Source of the DNA: Flavobacteriales bacterium
GTDB taxonomy: Bacteria > Bacteroidota > Bacteroidia > Flavobacteriales_F > PHOS-HE28
Assembly: GCA_020635675.1 (NCBI GenBank)
Contig: JACJZJ010000005.1
Location: forward strand, 186,001-250,000
DNA length: 64,000 bases
Reading direction: 5' to 3'
In this document: positions 44,533-53,942 of the stretch, piece by piece
How positions within the stretch are numbered: the first letter of the stretch is position 1
How the letters are laid out: each line of letters opens with the position of its first letter
Made by a program: the position numbers and the translations under genes
Notes under the pieces: generated by a model
What the model was told of the DNA's origin: nothing
Seen by the model: the letters and a program-made list of their open reading frames with translations, nothing else
Database searches by the model: none

Positions 44533-44921
44533 GCGCCTTTCTGGAGACGTTCGAGTCTGCGAAGAAAACCGGATTCCAAACGGGCCAGTGCGGAGCGGAC
44601 CACCTGATCATGCTCGTCCAACGCGAGGAATTCCCGTTCGACGGCTTCGCGAAGATGGCCCAGGTCGGCACCGCCGGTCGCATGGCGCACGGAGACCGAG
44701 ACCTCGTGCCCGATCTTCACCAGGATGCCTTCATCGATGGCCAGATAGACCTCGCCCTTCTCCAGGGTCTCGTAGTGGAGTATCCCCGGCACCAGTGCCA
44801 GCGTACCGTCCAGCCGGTGCGGCAACAGACCGAAATAACCGTCCGTCGACTCCACCACCATCCGGCGAACATCCGGCACATCGGCGAACACTCCCGAAGG
44901 AAGCAGGATCCTAAGATGCAT
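44529..44921 (-). CDS. atpC: N-type ATPase epsilon subunit
   Basis: 130 residues. The N-terminal beta domain (LRILLPSGVFADVPDVRRMVVESTDGYFGLLPHRLDGTLALVPGILHYE) is typical of epsilon, followed by a helical hairpin (LREAVEREFLALDEHDQVVRSALARLESGFLRRLERLQ). Its start overlaps the end of atpD by 11 bp. The ATG at 44921 was chosen because MHLRILLPSG matches the family N-terminus. Confidence 0.92.
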   Translation of the reverse strand: MHLRILLPSGVFADVPDVRRMVVESTDGYFGLLPHRLDGTLALVPGILHYETLEKGEVYLAIDEGILVKIGHEVSVSVRHATGGADLGHLREAVEREFLALDEHDQVVRSALARLESGFLRRLERLQKGA

Positions 44922-46380
44922 GGTCCGTCCTTCCATGGGCGCTGGTCCTTTGAAATGCTTCATCGATCGTCCCGACCATGTACAATGCGCTTTCCGGCAG
45001 TGCGGCACATTCATCCCGAAGGATCCGCTCGCACCCCTCGAGGGCATCGGCAAGACCTACGGTTCGCCCTTCGTAGCTGCTGTACGACCCGGTGGTATGG
45101 AACGGCTGGGTGAGGAACCGCTCAAGCTTGCGCGCACGGTCCACCACCCGGCGGTCCTCGCTTGACAATTGCTCCAGTCCGAGCATCGCGATGATGTCCT
45201 TCAATTCCTCGTACTTGGCCAGCGTGCTGCGTATGGCCATGGCGAGCCGGGCATGCCGTTCGCCGATCACGGCCGGCGTGGCCATGCGCGAGCCCGAACG
45301 CAGGGGATCGATCGCCGGGTACAGCCCTTCCCCGGCGCGTTTGCGCGAGAGCACGATGGAAGCCGACAGATGGGAGAAGGTGTGAACGGCGGCCGGGTCC
45401 GTGAGATCATCGGCCGGAACGTATACCGCCTGGATCGACGTGATGGCACCTGTGCTGGTGCTGGCGATGCGCTCCTCGAGCGCCGCCAATTCGGTGCCCA
45501 TCGTCGGTTGGTAGCCAAGCCGGGACGGCATGTGGCCCATCATGCCGGAGACCTCCATGCCGGCCTGGATGAACCGGAATATGTTGTCCATCAACAGCAG
45601 GACATCGCGGTGTTCCTCATCGCGGAAGTACTCGGCCATGGTCAATGCCGTGTGTCCGACGCGGAAGCGGTTCCCCGGCAGCTCGTTCATTTGACCGAAA
45701 ACCATCACCATACCCGGGAGGACGCCGGTCTCCTTCACGGTGGCATACAGTTCGGCACCTTCGCGGCAGCGTTCCCCGATCCCGCAGAAGAGACTGATGC
45801 CCTCCTGCTTGTTGATCACATTGTGGATCATCTCGGTGAGCAGCACGGTCTTCCCCACTCCAGCTCCACCAAAGAGCCCGGCCTTGCCACCGCGCTCCAA
45901 CGGCATCAGCACATCGATGATCTTGATCCCTGTTTCGAAGACCTCGGACCGCACGGATCGCTGTGACAACGGTGGTGGGGGCTGATGCACACTGCGCCAG
46001 GACATCCCTGTGAGGGGGCCGCCCCGATCGATGGCATGGCCGAATACATCGAGCATACGCGACCGAAGACCGGGGCCGACCGGAGCCTGCAGCGGCCCAC
46101 CGGTATCCTTCACGGTCATGCCGCGGGCCAGGCCTTGTACGGCGGTCATGGCCATGCCACGGACGGTCCGCTCATCCAGTTGGGATCGCACCTCGATGAC
46201 CACCCCGGGGGCGTCTCCCGCTCTCAAAAGTGCGTGGATCAAGGGTAGCGCGCCCTGGAAGCGGACGTCCACGACACTGCCGTGCACGGCGACCACGGTA
46301 CCCCTGGTATCCGACAAGTGGGATGGAGCGGTCCCCAGATCCGCTGCCGTCCCGTGCGCATCCGTTCCCTCCCTGGTCAT
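44911..46380 (-). CDS. atpD: N-type ATPase beta subunit
   Basis: 489-residue catalytic head subunit, first gene of the operon. Walker A is GGAGVGKT (171-178), followed by GERCREGAELY (202-212), where housekeeping beta has GERTREG, and VLLLMDNIFRFIQAGMEVSGMMG (Walker B). PADDLTDPAAVHTFSHLSASIVLSR is conserved. The ATG at 46380 was chosen: the longer reading frame upstream covers a hairpin and antisense of the Spy gene region. Confidence 0.95.
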   Translation of the reverse strand: MTREGTDAHGTAADLGTAPSHLSDTRGTVVAVHGSVVDVRFQGALPLIHALLRAGDAPGVVIEVRSQLDERTVRGMAMTAVQGLARGMTVKDTGGPLQAPVGPGLRSRMLDVFGHAIDRGGPLTGMSWRSVHQPPPPLSQRSVRSEVFETGIKIIDVLMPLERGGKAGLFGGAGVGKTVLLTEMIHNVINKQEGISLFCGIGERCREGAELYATVKETGVLPGMVMVFGQMNELPGNRFRVGHTALTMAEYFRDEEHRDVLLLMDNIFRFIQAGMEVSGMMGHMPSRLGYQPTMGTELAALEERIASTSTGAITSIQAVYVPADDLTDPAAVHTFSHLSASIVLSRKRAGEGLYPAIDPLRSGSRMATPAVIGERHARLAMAIRSTLAKYEELKDIIAMLGLEQLSSEDRRVVDRARKLERFLTQPFHTTGSYSSYEGRTVGLADALEGCERILRDECAALPESALYMVGTIDEAFQRTSAHGRTDHAS

Positions 46381-46458
46381 CGTGTCCCGCTGTACCTGAC
46401 CATCGTTGTGTCCATCAAATGTGCGCGATCCCGACCGTATCCCATCTGCCGGACACAC

Positions 46459-46482
46459 GAACGCCCCGTTGCCGGGGCGTTC
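46459..46482. terminator. Hairpin between the Spy-like gene and atpD
   Basis: GAACGCCCC pairs perfectly with GGGGCGTTC around GTTGCC. It lies 25 nt past the Spy-like stop and 78 nt before atpD on the same strand, so it should separate the two transcripts. No U tract. Confidence 0.6.
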
Positions 46483-46507
46483 GCGTTCGGCGGAAGGCCT
46501 GGACCGA

Positions 46508-46990
46508 TCACCGTGCGGTGGCCTTCGCCCTGGGGGCCGAAGCATCGGCCTTCCCATGCACCGTCGAGCCGTTGGATGCCGCCTGCGCGCGCATCGTCCC
46601 TTTTCCCCTGTCCCATTTGTCGAACTGCTCGGCGGTAAGGACGTTCCTGACCTCTTCATCGCGTTTGCGGACCATATCGGCCTCCATCTTCCCGCTCGCC
46701 TCCCTTCCCATGTTCCGCTCCTTCGCCTTCAAGGTCTCATGCCCCTTCCCGTAGCGCTGTGCGATATCCTTCAACTTGGTCGCCTGGTCGGTGCTGAGGC
46801 CGAGTTCCCTGGTCATCCGCTCGATGTCCAGGTCGTGCCATGCCATCCCTTCGTGCGTGGAGCGCTGGGTCGCGCTGGCGGTCGCCGGCTTCGGAGCCGG
46901 TCTGGTGGTGCTCGCGTTGCTTTGGGCGAACGTGGCCGCGGAGAACAACAAGCCGCTCATCAGGGCGGCGACATGCAAGCTGTTTTTCAT
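46508..46990 (-). CDS. Spy/CpxP-like periplasmic protein
   Basis: 160 residues: signal peptide (SLHVAALMSGLLFSAATFAQ) then a helical domain with the two LTxxQ-type repeats of this family, here RELGLSTDQATKLKDIAQRY and NVLTAEQFDKWDRG. The rest is charged and Ala/Thr-rich, low in complexity at the C-terminus. Spy and CpxP are periplasmic chaperones or stress sensors. The ATG at 46990 begins the signal peptide. Confidence 0.78.
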   Translation of the reverse strand: MKNSLHVAALMSGLLFSAATFAQSNASTTRPAPKPATASATQRSTHEGMAWHDLDIERMTRELGLSTDQATKLKDIAQRYGKGHETLKAKERNMGREASGKMEADMVRKRDEEVRNVLTAEQFDKWDRGKGTMRAQAASNGSTVHGKADASAPRAKATAR

Positions 46991-47134
46991 GGTCCGTGTC
47001 ATTATTGGACGGGTCAAAGCTTTGGTCACGGGAAAGCGATGTGTCCGGGATCAACATTTTTTTGGAGCGACTGTTAAAACGATGACCGGCGACCGAACGC
47101 GCACCACGCTGGCATGACGATCTTTGCGCCTTCC

Positions 47135-49192
47135 GTGTCCTTCTCGCTCAGTTCCGAATTCCGACCCACCGGCGACCAGCCGGAGGCCATCCGCCAATTG
47201 GTGGCGGGCGTGAAGGGCGACATGCCCTTCCAGACGCTGCTGGGCGTGACGGGCAGCGGCAAGACCTTCACGGTGGCGAACGTGATCCAGCAACTGGACC
47301 GCCCCGCGCTGATACTCAGCCACAACAAGACGCTTGCCGCGCAGCTCTACGGCGAATTCAAGCACTTCTTCCCGAACGATCGGGTGGAGTACTTCGTGAG
47401 CTACTACGATTACTACCAACCGGAGGCCTACCTGCCGGTGACCAACACGTACATCGAGAAGGACCTCTCGATCAACGACGAGATCGAGAAGCTGCGCCTG
47501 AGCGCCACGAGCGCGCTGCTGAGCGGACGGCGGAACGTGATCGTCGTGGCCAGCGTGAGCTGCATTTACGGCATCGGGAACCCGGCGGAGTTCCACAAGA
47601 GCGTCGTACATCTGGCCAAGGGCCAGAAGATCTCCCGCAACAAACTCCTGCTGGAACTGGTGGAGGGTTTGTACAGCCGCAAGGACATCGATCCCGCACG
47701 GGGCAATTTCCGTGTGAAGGGCGATGTGGTGGAGGTGATGCTGGCCTATGCCGACGAGGGATTGCGGATCCACTTCTGGGGTGACGAGATCGAGCGTCTG
47801 GAGCGGTTCGATCCGTTGACCGGTCGGACCCAGGAGAGCATCGAACGCGCGACGGTCTATCCCGCGAACATCTTCGTGACCAGCCGCGACACCATGAACG
47901 CCGCGCTCCAGCGCATCGAGGAGGACATGTCCAAACAGGTGGAGTTCTTCCGGTCGATCGGCAAGGACCTGGAGGCGAAGCGCCTGGAGGAACGCACGCG
48001 CTACGACCTGGAGATGATGCGGGAGCTGGGCTACTGCTCCGGCATCGAGAATTACAGCCGCTACTTCGACCAGCGCGAAGCCGGACAGCGCCCCTTCTGC
48101 CTGATCGACTACTTCCCCGATGACTACCTGCTGGTGATCGACGAAAGCCACGCCACCATTCCGCAGGTGATGGCGATGTACGGCGGCGACCGCAGCCGCA
48201 AGAAGAACCTGGTCGAATACGGTTTCCGGTTGCCCAGCGCGATGGACAACCGGCCGCTCACCTTCGACGAGTTCCAGGGGCTCATGGGGCGGACCGTGTT
48301 CGTGAGCGCCACGCCAGCGGACCTGGAACTGGAGCTGAGCGAGGGGATCGTGGTGGAACAAGTGGTGCGCCCCACCGGGCTGCTCGACCCACCGATCGAA
48401 GTGCGACCCAGCACGGACCAGATCGACGACCTGTTGGACGAGATCCGGCACCGGACGAAGCAGCAGGAACGTGTCCTGGTGACCACCCTCACCAAGCGCA
48501 TGGCGGAGGAATTGAGCGAGTTCCTGGCCAAGAACGGCGTGAAATGCAAATACATCCACAGCGAGGTGGATACACTGGAGCGGATCGAGATCCTCCGCCA
48601 ACTGCGGCTGGGGCTCTTCGATGTGCTGGTCGGGGTGAACTTGTTGCGGGAGGGGCTCGACCTGCCGGAGGTGAGCCTGGTGGCCGTGATCGATGCGGAC
48701 AAGGAAGGGTTCCTGCGCAGCGGCCGCTCGCTGACACAGACCGCCGGCCGGGCCGCCCGCAACGTGAACGGCCTTGTGATCTTCTACGCGGACAAGATCA
48801 CCGACAGCATGCGACGCACGATGGAAGAGACGGAGCGACGACGCGCCAAACAAATGGCCTACAACGAGGCACACGGCATCACCCCGACCCCGATCAAACG
48901 CGATCGTGCGGACATCCTGCGGCAGACCTCCGTGCTCGAGGTGCGCGAGGACCGACCGCTGCATGCCTATGTAGAACCCCAGGAACTGAGCATGGCCGCC
49001 GATCCGGTCGCGGCCTATATGCCAACGGAGCAGCTGGAAAAGAACTGCGCGATCCTGGAGAAGGAGATGCACAAGGCCGCCAAGCAACAGGACTACGTGG
49101 CCGCCGCACAGCTGCGCGACGAGCTGTTCGCCATGCGCAAGCTGCTGGAGGAGCGCGCTGGGGATCCCAAGGGCGGACAGGATCCGACGTGA
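47135..49192 (+). CDS. uvrB: UvrABC system protein B
   Basis: Helicase-like damage-recognition subunit of nucleotide excision repair. 685 residues from the GTG at 47135: Walker A GVTGSGKTFTVANVI, the YYDYYQPEAYLP beta-hairpin that is inserted into damaged DNA, helicase motifs (VIDESHATIPQ, FVSATPADLE, QTAGRAARN), and a C-terminal UVR domain (NCAILEKEMHKAAKQQDYVAAAQLRDEL). VSFSLSSEFRPTGDQP aligns with normal UvrB N-termini. An in-frame ATG at 47114 adds seven residues but precedes a GATCTTTG box (47119-47126). Either start is possible. Confidence 0.97.
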   Translation: MSFSLSSEFRPTGDQPEAIRQLVAGVKGDMPFQTLLGVTGSGKTFTVANVIQQLDRPALILSHNKTLAAQLYGEFKHFFPNDRVEYFVSYYDYYQPEAYLPVTNTYIEKDLSINDEIEKLRLSATSALLSGRRNVIVVASVSCIYGIGNPAEFHKSVVHLAKGQKISRNKLLLELVEGLYSRKDIDPARGNFRVKGDVVEVMLAYADEGLRIHFWGDEIERLERFDPLTGRTQESIERATVYPANIFVTSRDTMNAALQRIEEDMSKQVEFFRSIGKDLEAKRLEERTRYDLEMMRELGYCSGIENYSRYFDQREAGQRPFCLIDYFPDDYLLVIDESHATIPQVMAMYGGDRSRKKNLVEYGFRLPSAMDNRPLTFDEFQGLMGRTVFVSATPADLELELSEGIVVEQVVRPTGLLDPPIEVRPSTDQIDDLLDEIRHRTKQQERVLVTTLTKRMAEELSEFLAKNGVKCKYIHSEVDTLERIEILRQLRLGLFDVLVGVNLLREGLDLPEVSLVAVIDADKEGFLRSGRSLTQTAGRAARNVNGLVIFYADKITDSMRRTMEETERRRAKQMAYNEAHGITPTPIKRDRADILRQTSVLEVREDRPLHAYVEPQELSMAADPVAAYMPTEQLEKNCAILEKEMHKAAKQQDYVAAAQLRDELFAMRKLLEERAGDPKGGQDPT

Positions 49193-49295
49193 AGCCATCC
49201 CTCCGATAGGTCTTATTTTCGGAGCGCGCTATGGGAATGTGGTCGTCGGCCCATTCCTGGCGTTGCATTCACCAGAACCCAAGGAAGACCTGAAA

Positions 49296-50867
49296 ATGAT
49301 GAGACAGTACGTATCGTCCGGCGTTGTCGCCCTCATGCTCGCTGTTCCCGCGGCCGGCCAGATCGAATTCGGAGGCACGCCCGTGGGGCGTACCGCACAG
49401 CGCGCGCTGCTCCCCGGACCGCCGGTCGTTGAATTCCCGGAAGTGGATGCCGCCGCACTGATGGCGGAGGATGCCCAGCGCATCGCTGACGGGATCAAGG
49501 GACCCTATCGTTTCGGCTACAACCACATGACGGACCTTGACATGGACCGCGACGGCGCATGGACCACCCTGCCCGGCGGCGACCGTGTCTGGCGCATCGC
49601 CCTGCATTGTCCCGGGGCCTACAGCATCAATTTCGAATTCCACGATTACGTGGTGCCCCAGGGTGCGAGGGTCTTCGTGTACAACGAACAGGGCGACCGA
49701 CTGGGCGGTTTCACGGCCGAGAGCGCCGCGGGGCATCACCAGTTGGGCGTGACACAGATCGCCGGTGATCGGATCACGATCGAGTACGACGAACCGGCCG
49801 CGGTGTCCGGACAGGGGCACCTGCAGATCGGGCAGGTGACGCATGCGTATCGTGATATCCTGGGCCAGCTGAAGGGGTTGTTCGACAGCGGCTCCTGCAA
49901 CAACAATGTCATCTGTCCGGAGGGCGACCCCTGGCGCGAGCAGATCCGCTCCGTTGCCATGATCACCATCCAGGGCCAGGGCATCTGCACCGGTCAACTG
50001 TTGAACAATTGCGCGCAGGACGACACCCCGTATTTCCTGACCGCGAACCACTGCGTGCAGGGTGCCGGTCCGGTGAACAACTGGGTGTTCCGTTTCAAGT
50101 GGGAAAGCCCCACCTGTACACCCACGCAGAACGCCCCGACGAACAAGACCGTATCGGGGTCCACCCTGCTGGTGAACAGCGGTGGCAGCGACGTGGCCCT
50201 GCTCGAACTGAACAGCAATGTCCCCGCCAGCTATGAGCCCTTTTTCAGCGGCTGGGACAAGAGCGGATCCACGCCGACGAGCACCACCTGCATCCACCAT
50301 CCGAGCGGCGACATCAAGAAGATCTCGTTCGACAACAACGCTCCCACGCAGGGTACGTTCAGCGGTGCGGCCTGCTGGCACATCCTGGCCTGGGACGATG
50401 GCACCACGGAGCCCGGTTCATCGGGCAGCGGCCTCTGGGACCAGGACCATCGTTTGATCGGTCAGTTGTACGGTGGACAGGCCTCCTGCAGCTTCAATCA
50501 GAACGACTACTTCGGCCGGTTCAGTTCCAGTTGGTCCCTGCTGCAACCCTATCTGGGGAGCTGCGGCGATTACCTGGATGGGCAACCGAGCATCACCGGC
50601 GTGGCGGAAACGTCGGCGCCGACCACCATGACGATCGCCCCGAACCCGACGCGTGGCCGGATGACGATCACCCTTCCGCGCAATGCCTTGGACGGTGCCC
50701 ATCTGCTGCTGCATGATGCCCTGGGCCAGCTGGTATCGGACCGCACACTGCGTGCAGGGGAGCGCATCATCGACCTGGACATGAGCGGCCGTCCGGAAGG
50801 GATGTATTTCCTGGAGTTGCGCGGGACCGGCGAACGGATCGTGCAACGGGTGGCGGTACAACACTAG
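49296..50867 (+). CDS. T9SS-exported serine protease, lysyl endopeptidase-like (copy 1)
   Basis: 523 residues: signal peptide (SSGVVALMLAVPAAG), a pro-region with RVFVYNEQGDRLGGFTAES, a chymotrypsin-fold domain, and a C-terminal type A sorting domain (TIAPNPTRGRMTITL ... YFLELRG). The catalytic triad is H in FLTANHC, D in SGGSDVALLEL and S in EPGSSGSGLWD; paired Cys suit a disulphide-rich secreted enzyme. It resembles Achromobacter protease I (lysyl endopeptidase), but lysine specificity is not proven. A TATTTTCG box lies 74 nt upstream. A strong terminator follows, then a paralogue. Confidence 0.9.
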   Translation: MMRQYVSSGVVALMLAVPAAGQIEFGGTPVGRTAQRALLPGPPVVEFPEVDAAALMAEDAQRIADGIKGPYRFGYNHMTDLDMDRDGAWTTLPGGDRVWRIALHCPGAYSINFEFHDYVVPQGARVFVYNEQGDRLGGFTAESAAGHHQLGVTQIAGDRITIEYDEPAAVSGQGHLQIGQVTHAYRDILGQLKGLFDSGSCNNNVICPEGDPWREQIRSVAMITIQGQGICTGQLLNNCAQDDTPYFLTANHCVQGAGPVNNWVFRFKWESPTCTPTQNAPTNKTVSGSTLLVNSGGSDVALLELNSNVPASYEPFFSGWDKSGSTPTSTTCIHHPSGDIKKISFDNNAPTQGTFSGAACWHILAWDDGTTEPGSSGSGLWDQDHRLIGQLYGGQASCSFNQNDYFGRFSSSWSLLQPYLGSCGDYLDGQPSITGVAETSAPTTMTIAPNPTRGRMTITLPRNALDGAHLLLHDALGQLVSDRTLRAGERIIDLDMSGRPEGMYFLELRGTGERIVQRVAVQH

Positions 50868-50888
50868 CCAGGCTGTCAAGATCCCACG

Positions 50889-50918
50889 AAAGGGCGCGTG
50901 CGAAGGCATGCGCCCTTT
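50889..50918 (+). terminator. Intrinsic terminator between the two protease genes
   Basis: AAAGGGCGC pairs with GCGCCCTTT, extended by a G-T wobble and TGC/GCA to a 13 bp stem with GAAG loop, and followed by TC. It lies 21 nt after the first protease stop. Confidence 0.8.
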
Positions 50919-50996
50919 TCAGTGCGCGTTATCTTGCGGTCAGGTCCGGCCAAGCCGTGGATCCCCAGGTCCGGAACGCGTAATCGTCAGCATCGC

Positions 50997-53237
50997 ATGC
51001 AGCGACCCCTACACCTTTTCCTCCTGGTGCTACTTGGCATCGGCGTATTCCCCGTGCAGGCACAGATCGCGTTCGGAGGCCGACCGTACGGCCCGATCGG
51101 TGCGAAACTGGGATGGGGCGCCCCCGCCACGCTGGAACTCCCACCGATCGACGTACCGGCCCTGATGGCGGAGGACGCGGAACGCGCCGCATCCGGCCTG
51201 AAGGGACCGGACCGGTTCGGATACGTGCATGACGTGCGTGCCGCACTGGAGGACCGCGGCACCTGGACCCAGCTTCCGAACGGCGACCGCACCTGGCGTC
51301 TGGTGGTGCACTGCCCGGGGGCCATCGGCATCGGTCTCGCCTTCGACACCTACGTAGTCCCCGATGGCGCGCGGCTGTTCGTTTACAATGACATGGGCGA
51401 GGTGCGCGGGGGCTTCACCGCGGCGAGCAACCCGGGGTTCCAGGCATTGGGCGTGGCACCGATCCCCGGGGACCGCATCACGATCGAGTACGACGAGCCC
51501 GCGGCGGTCGCCGGCCAGGGCGTGATCGAACTGACCCAGGTGACCCATGCCTACCGCGATCCGTTCGGACTATTGAAGAACTTCGGCGACAGCGGCCCCT
51601 GCAACGTGAATACGATCTGCCCGGAGGGTGACGACTGGCGAAAGGAGATCCGTTCGGTGGCGTTGATGATCCTGAACGGCGGCACCTGTTCCGGCTCCCT
51701 GTTGAACAATTGCGCACAGGACAGCACCCCCTATTTCCTCTCTGCGAACCATTGCGTGGGCAGCGGCAATCCGGCGACGTGGGTGTACCGTTTCCTCTGG
51801 GAAAGTCCCGACTGCACACCCACCGCGCAAGGTCCCACGAACTTCACGGTCTCCGGCAGCACGCTGCTGGTGAACAACAGCGGCAGTGACGTGGCCCTGC
51901 TGGAGCTGAGCAGCCGGCCACCCCAGAACTTCCAGCCCTACTATGCCGGCTGGGACAAGAGCGGCGCCACCCCGCAGACCGAGACCTGCATCCACCACCC
52001 GAGCGGCGACATCAAGAAGATCAGTCACAATTACGACCCCGCCGGACAGATCAACATCGACGTGGGCAACGGACCCGCCGATTGCTGGCACATCCCGGCA
52101 TGGGACGTGGGCACCACCGAACCGGGATCATCCGGAAGCGGGCTATGGAACGAGAACCACCACATCATCGGGCAGCTCTATGGCGGCCAGGCGAGTTGCA
52201 GCAACAACGTCAACGACTATTTCGGCCGGTTCGATGTGAGCTGGCCCCTGCTGGAGCCCTACCTCGGCCAATGCGGCGATACGCTACCCGGTCTCGACCC
52301 CTTCAACACCAACAACCCACAGAGCTTCGATGCGGCCGTGACGGCGATCTTCGATCTGTCGGAATACATCTGCGACGAAGGCGAGATCGAACCCTACATC
52401 ACGCTCAAGAACAACGGCTTGACCACGCTGACCTCGATCGAAGTGGACTACGATATCGATGGTGGACCGGTCGCGACGGTCACCTGGAACGGCAGCCTGG
52501 CCTCCGGCCTCACCGCCAATTTCGATCTGCCCGCGATCCCCATCACCAATGGGCACCACACGCTGAACGTGCGCTGTCACGACCCCAATGGAACGAACGA
52601 TCAGAACACGGCCAACGACGCGCGCAGCAAGGAGTTCTGGGCGGCCTTCCCCGCGCAGACCATCACCCTGATGCTGCAGACCGATGAGTATGGAAGCGAG
52701 ACGGACTGGGAGCTGACCGACGATCTGGGCAACATGCTCTATGCCGGAGGTCCCTATGTGGACCATGCGGGCGGGAGCGCGATCGAGGTGGACTTCTGCC
52801 TCGGCGATGGCTGCTACATCTTCACCATCAACGACTTCGCCCAGGATGGCATCTGCTGCGATTACGGCGATGGGCACTACACCATCAGCGACAGCACGGG
52901 CATGGTGCTCGTCAACAGCAATGGCATCTTCACCGATCAGGAGTCGTACACCTTCTGCCTTGTCGGCACATCGATCCACGGACCGACCGACGCTTACGAC
53001 GTGCAGGTGTTCCCGAACCCGAGCAGCGGTACGATCACCGCACGTTACCCCGCACCCGGGGCCGACGGCCGGCTGCGCGTGACGGACCTGAGCGGCAGGA
53101 CCCTGTACGCGGGCGAACTGGCGAAGGGATCGCGGGAATGCGTGCTGGACCTCGGCCGATGGAATAGCGGCATCTACCTGGTGGAGGTCGCGGGCGAGGC
53201 CGGACGATCGGTCACCAAGCTGGCATTGCACCGCTAG
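50997..53237 (+). CDS. T9SS-exported serine protease, lysyl endopeptidase-like (copy 2, with extra domains)
   Basis: 746 residues and clearly paralogous to the gene just upstream: the pro-region and protease domain match almost block by block (ALMAEDAERAASGLKGPDRFGY, TIEYDEPAAVAGQG). Triad: H in FLSANHC, D in NNSGSDVALLEL, S in EPGSSGSGLWN. After the protease comes a CARDB/Ig-like domain (LKNNGLTTLTSIEVDYDIDG), a GDGCYIFTINDFAQDGICCD module, and a type A sorting domain (VQVFPNPSSGTITARY). The extra domains may bind substrate or surfaces. A TATCTTGC box lies 59 nt upstream. Confidence 0.9.
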   Translation: MQRPLHLFLLVLLGIGVFPVQAQIAFGGRPYGPIGAKLGWGAPATLELPPIDVPALMAEDAERAASGLKGPDRFGYVHDVRAALEDRGTWTQLPNGDRTWRLVVHCPGAIGIGLAFDTYVVPDGARLFVYNDMGEVRGGFTAASNPGFQALGVAPIPGDRITIEYDEPAAVAGQGVIELTQVTHAYRDPFGLLKNFGDSGPCNVNTICPEGDDWRKEIRSVALMILNGGTCSGSLLNNCAQDSTPYFLSANHCVGSGNPATWVYRFLWESPDCTPTAQGPTNFTVSGSTLLVNNSGSDVALLELSSRPPQNFQPYYAGWDKSGATPQTETCIHHPSGDIKKISHNYDPAGQINIDVGNGPADCWHIPAWDVGTTEPGSSGSGLWNENHHIIGQLYGGQASCSNNVNDYFGRFDVSWPLLEPYLGQCGDTLPGLDPFNTNNPQSFDAAVTAIFDLSEYICDEGEIEPYITLKNNGLTTLTSIEVDYDIDGGPVATVTWNGSLASGLTANFDLPAIPITNGHHTLNVRCHDPNGTNDQNTANDARSKEFWAAFPAQTITLMLQTDEYGSETDWELTDDLGNMLYAGGPYVDHAGGSAIEVDFCLGDGCYIFTINDFAQDGICCDYGDGHYTISDSTGMVLVNSNGIFTDQESYTFCLVGTSIHGPTDAYDVQVFPNPSSGTITARYPAPGADGRLRVTDLSGRTLYAGELAKGSRECVLDLGRWNSGIYLVEVAGEAGRSVTKLALHR

Positions 53238-53305
53238 TCGGTCCCTACCGGAACACGACCAGCAACAGGGACCCGTTCACCGTGCGGTGGGCGGGTCTTC
53301 TGTTC

Positions 53306-53935
53306 TCAGTAGTGCCACCAGTAATAGAGCAGCTTGACATACTCGTTGTTCACCATGAGAAGTCCTTCCTCACTGCGCCACCAATGGACCTCATCGAACA
53401 TCAGCGAGGGAGCCCCGTGAAGGGTGAGCGTGAGGCCCGCCTGCCTGCAGAGCGGTGCGAAGACGTAGCGCACACGACGGAGGTGGAACCGCGTGGAGAG
53501 CACCATGATATGTCGGTACCCATGGGCATGGGCATGTGCCACGATCGCAAGCGCCTCCTCCATGGTGCTGGTGCCCACGGGAAGCGGATCGCCCTGTTCC
53601 GGTGACATGCCGGCACGCACGGCGGCCTCCAGACCGACCTCGGCCTCGACCTTGGCGATGCCCATCACCTGAAGCGCGGATGGCACATTGCCACCGGTGA
53701 ACCAGGCATGGGGCGCCCATCCGGCGCGCATGACCCTGGCCGTCTCGATGCCACGTTCCATGCCCGCACCACCAAGGGTGTAGACGGCATCCACATCCTC
53801 AGGTGCATCCGTGCTGACCAGGAAACCACCGACGGCGCGCAGGAAGGGCACGCGCAACCACCAGGCGCCCAGGCACAGGAACACCAATGCCCCGATCCAG
53901 GCCAGGGAGCGCCAACTGAGCAGACGGTCGCGCAT
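53306..53935 (-). CDS. YdcF/SanA/ElyC family membrane protein
   Basis: 209 residues with one N-terminal membrane helix (SLAWIGALVFLCLGAWWL) and a DUF218 domain: DVDAVYTLGGAGMERGIETARVMRAG, the E in TSTMEEALAIVAHAH, and HIMVLSTRFHLRRVRYVF. Family members influence envelope integrity or lipid-carrier levels; the enzyme activity is unknown. An ATG at 53935 was chosen over a GTG one codon earlier. The large VWA-like gene ends 7 bp upstream on the same strand. Confidence 0.85.
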   Translation of the reverse strand: MRDRLLSWRSLAWIGALVFLCLGAWWLRVPFLRAVGGFLVSTDAPEDVDAVYTLGGAGMERGIETARVMRAGWAPHAWFTGGNVPSALQVMGIAKVEAEVGLEAAVRAGMSPEQGDPLPVGTSTMEEALAIVAHAHAHGYRHIMVLSTRFHLRRVRYVFAPLCRQAGLTLTLHGAPSLMFDEVHWWRSEEGLLMVNNEYVKLLYYWWHY

Positions 53936-53942
53936 CACGCGT

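Noticed and set aside
39689..46380. Reading the ATPase operon as the ordinary F-type ATP synthase
   Set aside because: Gene order, presence of atpQ and atpR, absence of atpH, the GERCREG beta motif and the two-glutamate c subunit all fit the N type instead.
46381..46659. N-terminal extension of atpD
   Set aside because: It crosses the hairpin at 46459 and the end of the Spy-like gene, and has no similarity to beta subunits.
53240..53273. Hairpin GGTCCCT/AGGGACC after the second protease gene
   Set aside because: Seven base pairs with a loop of about 20 nt and no U tract; too weak to call a terminator.
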